Assembly (NCBI RefSeq): GCF_000004075.3
Contig: NC_026658.2
Location: 26,152,075-26,216,074, forward strand
Direction of reading: 5' to 3'
Source: Cucumis sativus
Taxonomy: Eukaryota; Streptophyta; Magnoliopsida; Cucurbitales; Cucurbitaceae
Length of the DNA stretch: 64,000 bases
In this document: in pieces, positions 51,836 through 63,091 of the stretch
Layout: every line of letters begins with the position of its first letter
How positions within the stretch are numbered: the first letter of the stretch is position 1
Made by a program: the position numbers and the translations under genes
Notes under the pieces: generated by a model
What the model was told of the DNA's origin: nothing
Seen by the model: only the letters and a program-made list of their open reading frames with translations
The model's database searches: none

Positions 51836-52401
51836 ATTAAGATATATCTTTTAATGTCTTATTTTCAATTATACCTGTAAGCAATCCAATTTTCAATCGA
51901 GTTTTTTCCTCCATGAGGAGAATATCTCAATTTTCTCGATTTCAATAAAATTTATAGAAAAAATTGATAGTTTAAGAAATAGTACCAAATTACTATTTTT
52001 ATTTGATGTGCTTGCATTGACATTTACACATGTATTTTGGGTATAACATATAAGACTACTTTATCGATTTGTAGTGAAAATTGGAATAATAATGAAATTT
52101 CATTAGTAAATCAATTCCAATAAACGGTGAATCACAAACACAATTCATTGTTTTGGATTGCTTTTACCTAAAAAGATGAGTTTTATCAAATTTAATATTA
52201 CCATTGTGGTTTAGGTTATGTTATATGGTTATACAAATCATAACAGAAACGGTACCAAAAAAGATTAATTATAATATATAGAGTATAGCTTGTGACAATA
52301 ATTAAAAAGATGATACCTTTCAAATAAATATAAAGCTTATTCTAATTATAATCAACACTATGATCAGAATTTAAAAGAAAATACATACAGAAATATTGAT
52401 T

Positions 52402-52562
52402 AAAAGATCATAACGTGATTTATTGTTTGACCATAGGCATGTAAAGGAAGAAAATAACACAGAACCAAGGAAAAATGTGGCTGAAAAGGGATTTCAGCTC
52501 CTCCATAGACTGTTCAAAGTTATCAAATTGTTTAATCGATTTTCATAGCCACTTTGAAATGT
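52402..52562 (-). pseudogene. Orphan fragment of FANCJ intron 23/exon 23 at the duplication junction
   Basis: Matches about 44528-44705 of copy A and 54368-54538 of copy B: 'gtgatttattg', 'catgtaaaggaag', 'atgtggctgaaaa', then 'ggatttcagctcctccatag' and 'caaattgtttaat'. It lacks about 20 bases of intron, breaks off inside exon 23, and joins directly at 52563 to sequence equivalent to 42134 in the 3' flank. It is therefore a third, minimal copy left at the junction of the two duplication units. Confidence 0.8.
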
Positions 52563-53023
52563 ACGAGAGAGATCATGAAGCTAAACCCAAAACACTAAAT
52601 TCAAAAAATTTCCAGTTTGAGATCAACAATCATACTCTCGATAAGGCATGGAAATTGTGTTAACATTATTGATAGAGGGAATCTACAATGCTGTCCTAGC
52701 TATAACAACATGATAGCATGACAAAACAACCATGCAGAAACTATACAGAGGGATTCACAACCCGGAAACAAAAGATCGAGATAAATATGCAGTTAACTTT
52801 ACAATATTAGTACAAATGATCATAGATTAAGAGATTTTTTCGTCCAGACGCACACCGACTCTTCTACCTTAGCTGCATTCTTTGAATGGTGAGTTTGACC
52901 GATAGAAATTGCCAGATCTCCCATTATATCATCATGTAAACATCCAGGCGATCTTATTAGCTTGGTCAGCAGCCCAGGACAGTGGTTAAATTAAGCCAAG
53001 CAGAATGCATCTAGACGAGTACT

Positions 53024-53952
53024 TCATGAAGTTCCTTTCCTTCTGACTTTCAATTTAGTAGACCTCCAGCCGCCTGAGGTAAGTGGGCTAGCGGAGTAAG
53101 AAAACTTTTAAATGGGTTCCATGACAGGCATACTTATTCTTAGTTGAGCTACTAGCGGATGATACTTCCTGCAATAAAATTTGGAAATCAAAGACAGCTA
53201 TCATACTGATTTTAGTTCATGCCACAGTAACTAGTTAATTAACCTTAATTTCTCATTATATCACAATCGTTTACCTTGTTTAATCAAGCCTTTCCTGTAG
53301 CAGCTTGGAGCTGAGGTCTTGGAGCCGAGGTCTTGGAGCTGAGGTCTTGGATCTCCAAACACCCCACGAAAAACATCACCTGCAAAATGAGGAGACGAGA
53401 AATGTAACCAAAAAGAAGTTGTGGATAAAACTGTCGTGATAAAGTATGAGATGTTGAAAATAAAAAAAAAAAATCCATATTCATCTTCTTGAAATATTAG
53501 AACTGAATAACATGTACCTTATAAAGTAACGGTATATTTGATGCATTAGTTGCCATGATCTGTACACCAATACAATTGTCACTGAAACAGAAGGGGCAAA
53601 AGACTTAATTGTATACACAACCATCCTCCTCACTCCATATACCACATGCTGAATTTTTCGAAGACCTAACTAGGAGTCTCTGGTTAATAAACAAGATGTC
53701 TGTAATAATAAGCTGTATACTTGCAGACGAATTGGCAGTTTGAGCTTTAAACCTTTCCTTATATATCGATATTAAGTGTGTTTTTGATGATACAGTAAAT
53801 GAGCACGTTATGTTTAAGTGGTTCTCTGGGCGACCGAGTGGGTTTCTACAAAGTGCACAAGATAGATGCAACTTTTTGTCCTTCGAAGGCCAGGTGACAG
53901 AAAAACAGGAACAGTATCATTTAGCTTGGGCACTTGTGTGACATTTAAACTG
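53024..53952 (-). pseudogene. Relic of the FANCJ copy B C-terminal coding region
   Basis: Homologous to copy A exons 26-28 but downstream of the copy B stop. Further damage: a TAA replaces the Tyr codon after DGCVYN (near 53608), exon 27 carries a 14-base minisatellite, and a one-base insertion in the last exon (AT GCC TGTCATGG against GCC GTCATGG) shifts frame and stops it early. The Cys motif LSCALCRNPLG is still readable at 53840-53871. Several independent lesions show relaxed constraint here. Confidence 0.85.
53307..53348 (-). repeat. 14-base minisatellite in the exon 27 relic of copy B
   Basis: Three units of ggag(c)(t/c)gaggtctt where copy A has a single 'gaggtctt'. With adjoining changes the insertion totals 33 bases relative to copy A. 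Confidence 0.85.
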
Positions 53953-56900
53953 TTAAACTTCTTCTGTGAGAAGGATTTCATCACTAGTATCTTTTGGGCT
54001 AGTCAAATTTCCACTGATTGCTGAGCTTCTGTCCACACTGTTACATTCGTGATTTTTGGTTTTGGGATCAGTAACAAACTCTTCTTGAGAAATATCAACT
54101 GTACAGTTTTTCACATCTTGGTGACCCTGAAATAAAGCTTGTCGTCAATACCAACTAGAGATTTCGATTGAAAAAAACAGGTATTGTACTTCATTATTTT
54201 AGTACTAGCCTTCTGCCCACGATAATTAAACTTGTCAAATTCCTCTATCTTCGTTCTTCTACAACTACTTGGGCAGGTAGAAGTAATATGCTCCTCATTC
54301 ACAGATTTTGGCAACTCACTTTCTGTCTTGTTGCTAATGCGCTCCTAAAATGAAACCCAACAATAATGTACCGTGATTTATTGCCTGACCATAAGTATGT
54401 AAAGGAAGAAATTAACACAGAAGAAGCAAGGACAATATGTTCCAGACCTTAATGTGGCTGAAAAAGGATTTCAGCTCCTCCATAGACTGTTCAAAGTTAT
54501 CAAATTGTTTAATGGATTTTCTTAGCCACTTTGAAATGTAAGTCCTGTTCCTCTCTTCCTGGAAACGCTCATCTATTTGCCCAAAACGAAAGAAAGGGTG
54601 AAAAGCTGTGGGAGATTTGTGCATTAAATAACCTCATGACTCTACCATGGAAAATACTCTTTTAAGAATGACAAGGAAATTTTAGATTTATCGACATGAA
54701 TATAGGAAATACAATAATGAAACCATAGAACTAGCTAAAATGTTGTGGCCAAGGAATGGCAGGTTCCAAGCAAGTTTTGGAGGACTTATGTACGAGTTAA
54801 ATAGCTTGATTTACCCAGCACAAACAATCTTATAGTTAATAGGCAATGGAACAAGTTAAATTAAGGCAATTATTACCTAATAGCACAATGGCACCATAGT
54901 CAAATTTGTGTCGAATACATCGTCCTACACAAAGAAATTGTTACAAATTATAGCAAGGTTATTTGCATGATGCCACTCCACATGAGCAACCAAGAAAATG
55001 AAAATAAATGACAACAGCTACAAGCAATACCTGCAGCTTGATTTAGAGCTCGAAAGGCTTGTTGACAATACCACTCATTTCCACTTAAAAGGTTTTTGGA
55101 CATTTTATATTTGTCATTGAACTTTTTCTTCAATGCAACTTGAATACCATTTCTGAAAAGAATTATAAATAAATAATCAAAATATTGTATGGTATATTTT
55201 TTTTCCCCAAAAGTAAAGTAAGGATAAAGTTCTTACATATCTGGAAATGGAATACCAACTATTATCTGAATATGTTCGTTAAGAATTTCTCTAAATAAAT
55301 ATTAAATGTTCAACCTTACTGACACTGACTTCATGACTTACAAGGCCAATTCATTCATATTATGACAATGGGCCTAAGGCAATCCCCAACACAAGGAAAG
55401 GTAGATGATGCATAAAAGAGGGAAGGATACAACCACTCTAGCATTATCATCAGAAAAGTCTATTCCTTCTGAAACCTGCAAGCAAAACAAAGCAATTTAG
55501 GATATGCAGATCATATTATAAAATCAATTTATGGATCTTTTTATTTTAAGATCTTATTAGATCATTAAATGTCTTTTTTTTTCAAGAACCAAGCTGAGAG
55601 TCATACTGAAATTGGCAACTTCCACCTATTGAATAATTGTTAAATGAAGTTCTTACATATTTCTTAACAAGAGGAAAAGAAAAGAAAAACATATGATGCG
55701 TGCAAAACTGGAAGCTTCATATAAACATTCATAGTTGTTTTGTGCCGTCAGGACAACAAGGTTTTATCATTGCCATTAAGAAACATGGAAAAGTAGTTGA
55801 ACTTCAAGTAATCAAAACGAACACACCTTTCCTCGAAAAACTGCAAGGAGTGCTGCACCCTTGGGATTTTCACAGCCAAAAACATACGATTCATCGGGTT
55901 TGACCTTCTTCCCAACTGCAAAGTTATCACCAAGACGTATAGTATCATAATAACCTTTCAATATGGAATCAAAATCTTCTTGAGCTCCTCCACATGGCTC
56001 TGTACAAAACCATTAAAAAGATTTGAATTCTTAATGCAACACGTAGAGAAAAAAAGAAAAATTAATAAATATAGGTATGCAAGAAACATTATAGAATTCA
56101 ACTCATCTTGAATGACAAAATACCAACAAAATATATATACACTAGCCTAAATAAGTTTTCCAGTGCGTATCTTACCAACAAAAAGGGACTTCCTTGCATT
56201 CAGTCGAGACCATTGACCAGTTTCAGACCAACGATTTCGGAGTTTCTCCATCAGCTTATAACTGGGGAAGAACACAAGACAGCCACCAGGAGCGATGAAA
56301 AATATCTCCTCTAATGATTTTCCTAGAGCATCCTTTAAGAAAATGGCCAGTATAAGACAAGAAAACCTAACATATAAGTTTAAATCGATTATGAAGTTCC
56401 AAAAATACCTGGAATGCATATCCATCAGCTGTTTTATAACTTGCATTCAGCGGATAGTTTCCTGGACCAATTGATATAATAGCTGGCCACACCTGCAGTA
56501 CAATTGTTGATATATAGGTCAAAATTTAACAGTTGCTGGAATGGAAAAACTAGAAAGTAAGAAAAGTCCATTTGTACCTGAGATTCCACATCAATCACGT
56601 GAGGAGCTTCCAGTGAAGTTCCAAACCGAACTCCTAGTTCAGATGAAAAGGAATTCAACGGTGACAGGGTCCTAATTATTTGAAATCAGAAATGATTAAT
56701 TGTCTTCTTAGGCACATATATAATATACCTTACCAAAAGAAAATGTAGGAGAGAGAGAAAGCACTGTAAAATTTAAAGAAGCATCTCAATTTTCATACTT
56801 TCAAGCGTCAACTCAATATAGTCTAGAAAACTGCTAAATAACTGACTTATAGTCAATCTAACAACTCTCATCATTGAGAACCTGCAGGTCATATTCTTCC

Positions 56901-59900
56901 AGAAGAAAGGAGAATATGTTAAAATTGAATTTAACATGGCTGTAGAAGCCAAGAATGAAGATATTTTATAGACTGCATAAACTATATGATACATCATATT
57001 CCACTTTTCAAGTTTTATGTGCTCACCCAGATGTCAAAATAACCGATAAGGAAAGATCACCAATGTCTCTAAATACAACAGCTGGATTCAAGCACCACAA
57101 ACTTAAAGTAACCGTCCATTTAGCACAAGCTTTTTCTGAAATAAAATATAAACATAACTTTTATAAAAACTATATATGTAAAAACAAACAAAAAAAATTA
57201 AACTATTTCAAACTAAAAAAAAGGCGGCTGAAAGTTATGGTGGGCAGTGAATTAAGAAGACTAAGCAACTGATTACCAGGATCTCTTTTAGTGTAGCGTT
57301 GTAATGCAAGCTGGTAGTCAGACATGTGGCAACCATTTCTTGAGAAGAAATATGTCAAAGAAGAGAATAATCCTGCATTGTATAAATTGGTCAATGTTAA
57401 AAGTTTGGTATAAAAACAAAGCAAATGTTGCACACGGTAGTCTCTTACCTTCCAGTGTTAACACTGACAGACCACTCAAATGTGCATCATCTGACACCGT
57501 ATATGAAGCTGCTTTAGTAGCCTTAAACAAGCATATGGTGAAACTTTAAGATAATGAGAGCAAAAAGAAAGGTCCCTCACATAACTCAAAGAACCCAACC
57601 GAATCAGGATACCTTTGTTGCACATTCGAGTAAAATGGGGAAGCATTGTTGAGTTATATTAGCTTCTTGGAGCTCCCTTTGAGCATGATTGCCAGTCCAA
57701 CTACAACATTAATAAACGTAGAATAGGATATCTCATAGACGGATGTTGTCAAACTGATATCAACCACTAGAGAGGTCGAATGCACCATTTTTAGAAAAGA
57801 ATAAGTCAGAATGCATGTTTATTGAAGGACTCAAAGTGTGAAAAGAAACACATTTAATCTGAAATCTATACCCAAAATGTTTTAAATGATAATCTACATC
57901 AAGAAAATCAGTTTAAATCAATTTCTTCCTTGGATCTAAGAATTTGGAATAAGAAAAAGTGAATTATATGATATTATGTTTTAAATACACCAATATGATG
58001 CAAAGAAAAACTATATGCAACTAAGAAATTAAATGCTACAGCAAAACCTGTAAAATTTTCTTTCTTAACTCACCAGGTGACATAATGCTGAAACTCGCGC
58101 TCCTGCAATGTGGTCTTCCTTCGGTCAATCCAACTTTTGAGATCCTAAAAGTTCAGTTAGACTTCTAAATATCAAAAGATCTTTTGAGATGTTTGCAAAT
58201 AATTATAAGTAATTATACTAATTACCTGTGTCATTTCATACAGAGGCTGGTAAACCAAATAATTAATAAAACATAGTTGCTCTAACTCCATCTGCAATTC
58301 TTTGATAGATGTGAAATGCAAGCCATGAGATATTGTTTTTCTCAACTCGTCAAACAAAATAGTATGATTTCATTGACCTACTATTTAAAGTATCCTCTTC
58401 AATATCGACACTACCACCATGACGTGCAATATCCTCTATATTGCTGAAAAGTGAAAACAGAATAAACTAATTAAATGTCTGCACATGCTACCCATCTCAT
58501 GAACTTACCATCAAACTAAAGTAAAAGAAAACATGTAATGTATGGATGCTAGTACACATACTGGGCTTCATCAAAGATCACAATCGCATCCTTAACATCT
58601 ACACCAATTGCTCTTCGTATAACTGGATTGATAATATAGCTATATGGGCAAAACACCAGCTGTGCGTTGTATGCCATAGAGCGAGCTGCATAATATGAAC
58701 AACCTAAAGAGGATAAAGAAATTAAGTTAAATATGTGATGACAACATGAGACATGTTAAACACCTAAAAGATCAAGGATTAACCTTTTACAGCTTCTCCA
58801 GTTTTCACCAAATCTTGAATGTCATGAACCTCATGACGTCCTCCTTTCTGAAGAGTTGGATGACATTTAACCTTGTTTCCGTTTCTTTTAGAGAAATGAA
58901 AAGTATTTATCTTCCTTTGTTGATTAATTTAAGTTAAGTAATAATTGAGAGAAATAAATTGATGAAGAAATGGGATAAAGATAACTCACTTAAATTCACT
59001 GCATCCTGCATCTTGATCCTTCAAAAGTAGTTTGCTGGTAGATTACAACAAATATTACATTGGAAAGGAGAATATCAAATGAATTAACTGGAAAAAGCAA
59101 ACAAAGAAAGAAAAGATGCCTTTGAGAGAAATATGCACCATTTTTCATCTAAATTATCTTTCCCTCGTACACGAGGATTTGTGCATAGATGTTTCCTTGA
59201 CGCCTGATGATAAAAAGGGGTTAGTAAGACAACAGTCCAGTATAACCTAACAAGAACCACCCAGAAATGTATTGCAGTTAAACCATATCTGACAGGAGAG
59301 GAAGCCAGTGGATTCTTACAACCAAAGTCAGCTAATTCAAGTTCTCAAATTCCTTCAATGCATAATCTCATACAATACGTACACACGCACACACGTGTTA
59401 AAGAGGTGACATACCAACACTGCCATTGGCACTCGATAGGCAGTTTTCCTATACTCACGGATCACCTGTGATATCTGTGAATGTGTCCTCCTTGAATAAA
59501 GAAAATGTATAGCATTAGCATCAAATGTAAATGAGAAAGACGATTTGAAAAGAAAAAAATCCAAGCCCTTGTTTCAAAGTCCAGTAAGTTGGAACTAACG
59601 AGGAGTAGTAAATGGTCGGGGCTGTTTTTTTCTTCCGAATTTTGTTGTTTGGCCCTGGAAGAGATGACTCTGTATCTGTAGACACTAGAGAACCCTTAAT
59701 ATTCCTCAGAAGAAGTTACTGGTCCATAAAACACAAAGCATAAAAAAGCAAATACGTATATATATTTAAATTTTTTTTTTAAAAAAAAAGTGAGCAATGT
59801 TACTTTATTGTTAGCTGACGTCCTTCCATCAGTAGAAATTTCAGTACAAATGAGAAAGAGCCGCATGTAAAACAAAAGCTTGCCATCATCCGCATTCCAC

Positions 59901-60702
59901 AATAGCTATTTTTCATTAAGCGTTTGAAAGATGATATTCCATAGTGAATAGAAGAAAAACAATTTGTTCCAACCTCTGGGTGCCCACGTATTATTTCACT
60001 CTATCTCAACGTTATTCGTCCATAAAAAGAAAAAAGAAAAAACCAACCATCTTCAGATCAAATTAACCGTCGAAAAAGTTAACAGTTCAAGATACTTGAC
60101 AGTTTTTGTTGCAAGCTATGCGCAACGAAAATATATGTCGTCCAAAGCTACCCTAAATACATCCTCACGATAAACAGTAAACCATAAACCAATTTTTTCT
60201 ACGTCTCTACCTGACCACCTAATCGAATTCGTGCGTTCGATATGTTCGGATGAACAGGGTAAGGACATGCACACTTACTTGACGGCTGCACTTCGGGAAT
60301 AAATCCACCGCCAAAACCGAGAGGATTCGTGGCAGCCTCTGGAGCAGGCCTCGTGTGACAGAAATTAGCATCCTGATTCTTTATCTTGAAATTCTTCTGC
60401 CAAGCAAGACTAGAGCAGAGAAGTGAAAGTGACTTCCCGGTTCCAGTCGGAGATTCCAGCAACGCGTGGCAATGGCCCTCTCGCTGAGCTCGATCAAGGG
60501 TGGATATAACTCTGTCCATGAACTCCAGCTGCGAACCGTATGGTCGGAATGGAAATTCCACTTGGACGCCACCAATCCGGTACACATTCTTCTTAAGCCG
60601 ATAAGTTCGGTTGGGCTTGGATTTAGGCTTCCTCCCCCCTTTTGCATAGACCATTTTGGCAGTATTACACAGAACTTTTCGAGTGGGGTTATTCGAACTC
60701 AT
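53953..60702 (-). CDS. FANCJ-type helicase copy B: intact helicase core, C-terminus truncated
   Basis: Tandem paralog of the neighbouring FANCJ gene. All exons equivalent to 1-23 keep open frames and splice sites; exon 18 lacks 15 bases (five codons) without frame change. The core has SPTGTGKS, the four iron-sulphur Cys, DEAH (split by an intron), and QAAGRCIRH motif VI. Start: ATG at 60702 (MSSNNPTRK) or 60654 (MVYAKGG, equivalent to copy A). After exon 23 the gene decays. Intron 24 has a GC donor in place of GT. Most of exon 25, intron 25 and the first 370 bases of exon 26 are deleted, and a 2-base deletion then gives a stop at 53953. If intron 24 is retained, the stop falls at 54111. A protein of about 780-860 residues without the C-terminal region could still be made; whether it is expressed is unknown. 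It could equally be called a pseudogene. Confidence 0.75.
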
Positions 60703-60789
60703 TTTGAGCTACCTAGCTTGGGGAACTACACGATCGACAGTGGAGTTGTGTGCTCGGTTCGATTTGATGGTGGTGGTTTCTTGAAAAGC

Positions 60790-60801
60790 TTTGGCGGGAA
60801 A
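60790..60801 (-). promoter_or_regulatory. E2F-type site in the FANCJ copy B promoter
   Basis: Minus strand TTTCCCGCCAAA, identical to the site at 51488 in copy A. The second, weaker element has changed (ttggcggtag). The duplicated promoter extends over about 60703-60950. Confidence 0.65.
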
Positions 60802-60974
60802 GGTGAGGGCTTATCGTACTTGAAATTGGCGGTAGACAGTATAATTAGTTCATCTTGCAATGAACGGTGAGGCTCTTGTTTGAAAAGACTCTTCTGTCCT
60901 TTGTGGCCAACGGCCGTAAAGGTTACCGTTTAGGCCGAATTGAAATCGATATTTTTTAATATCGATACTTTCAT

Positions 60975-61125
60975 AATATTCACCTAAAAAATAGCAAATT
61001 AAATTAAAATATTTACCGGCTACAACAAAAAAAATTATTATGTTGGTGATAGTCTTCTATTACTATAGCATATTAATGACTATCGATGATATAATTTGTT
61101 ATCGTTTGTAAATATTTTGTAAAAT
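60975..61125. repeat. AT-rich dispersed repeat copy 3
   Basis: Contains 'aaaaatagcaaattaaatt', 'aaaatatttacc' and 'gttatcgtttgtaaatatttt', with the same order of anchors as the repeats at 13430 and 51715. It lies upstream of FANCJ copy B in the position equivalent to copy 2, so it was present before the tandem duplication. Confidence 0.5.
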
Positions 61126-61449
61126 CTACTTATTTTTTTAAAAAGAAATTAAAAGATATTCGATTTTATATTATTATTCCATTTTTTTAATGGGCGTGCT
61201 TGACATTTACACATGCAATTATAAGATAATTGTGATAGAAAATTGGTATAATCGTAATAAAAATTCATTGGTAAATCAATCATAGTCAATTATAATCATA
61301 AATGAAGTTATATTTATTAATTTGACCGTGTTTATCTAAAAATATGAACTTTGTCAATTTTAATACTACCATTGTGGTTTGGGTCATAGTTAACCCAAAC
61401 TATATCGAAAGCGATGTTAATAAACAAAAAAATTTATCTTGAAATGTAA

Positions 61450-63091
61450 TGATAGTGGTAATCATAAACTCAAATCATAACAATAACAGTAATGATAATA
61501 GTATGACGTAATTTTTCGAACGCAATTGAATTAATCACTGTTTGTTTATCAACTAGGTTGCAACTTTTGCTTACAAATTTGGATGAACCTCGTGTGTTAG
61601 TACACGTGCATAACATAAGTAAACAACACCATACGTAATTACATGAGACTCACCTTTTAATTTTATCATTCATTTGTTTCCATTGGATTGGGTAAACGTG
61701 GCCTATACGTGGTTTTACTTTATAAAAACCATGATTACGAATGATTGAATGAAGTTTTGTCAACGTGTTATAACAAATTTTATCCAAACTCTATACTAAT
61801 ATTGATATTTCTATCAAATTGGAGCCTTGGTTTTTTAACCTTAATTATACACTTTACAACTTTGCAGTTAGGTATTGCTGTTAGTTTTATCTTAGTCTCC
61901 TTTTCGTCTTCTCCATCCCTTCGAGACCTTCCTGCTTTTATTTGATTCTTACAGTTGAGTTAAATTTAGCTTCAAATGTTGTTGTGTTAATTAAGAGTAG
62001 TATGAGACATTTTATTTTTGTTAAAATTGTAACTAGGTCGATTCAAACATCAACAAATTTCTTACTTGTATATATATAATTTTGTTTCACCGTTCACATA
62101 TATCAACTAATTGAAGTTATAAGTTATAACATCCATACTATGTACTAATAAAAAAACAAGTGGACACATGTATATAAATATTTCATATCTAAAAGCATAT
62201 ATGGACGAATATCAAATATCCAACCAAAACCCCATATACGTGATAACACATTCATCACGTAAGCCTATTAACAATACACTTCTATAATTGATAAAATGAT
62301 ATGATCAAACTTATGGGAAGCAAAGTCAAATTGAAGTTATGTAATTGTTAGCAATAATCCAACTCTATTTAAATTGTGAGAGGACTATTTAAAGTATATA
62401 TTTTTATTAAATTATTTAATTTTGTTATTGTTGATCTATTGTTTTCTAATGTTTCGAAAAATGATCGTAGATCGAATAGATACTATATCGATTCCTAAAA
62501 TCCATATCTTATTCTATCTTGGTCATGAACTTTTAGAAGTATATGTTTTGGTCATTAACTCATAAAAATAACATATTTTGCTATTTGTCGTTAATACTCT
62601 ATTAAATCTCTAATAAAATGGTGAAGTGACTTTTATATTTTAACGATTAAAATATCAAATAAAATAATTACTAATAATTAAGGTTTAAACTTTTAGTCCG
62701 ATGCTATATGATAAAAGGACGATGATCTGATCGTCACCACCATCATGAGTCATTTTCATTATACTTTACTTTTTCGATTTATATGTTTGACATAAGTTTT
62801 GTTAATATTTTAAAGGCTAAAGTCATTTTCATTATTATTTGTTTTTTTTGCTGATCTATTTTTTTTATTATTATTTCGAAAAGTTAATATAAATCGTAAA
62901 TTTGTTAATATATTTACGAATTTTGGTCGATTCCGGTGATAAACTTTATTCAACGGCGGTACTGAACCCGCCGTCATCACCGTTAAGCAGTTCACACCAG
63001 GCGAAAGTCCAATCGTCGTTTTGCCTCACCTCCTTGAGCCACTCCTATACTTATCTATCTGGCTTCCAGCGCCGATAAATCGATACCTTCT
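61450..63091. other. AT-rich intergenic region and PPR gene leader
   Basis: No supported gene. The right limit of recognisable homology to the FANCJ copy A upstream flank is near 61400. Base composition becomes less AT-rich from about 62930, probably the promoter and 5' UTR of the PPR gene. Confidence 0.55.

Noticed and set aside
61745-61945. 66-codon plus-strand frame with a hydrophobic stretch
   Set aside because: Lies in AT-rich intergenic DNA, has no motif, and no conserved counterpart was seen in the window.
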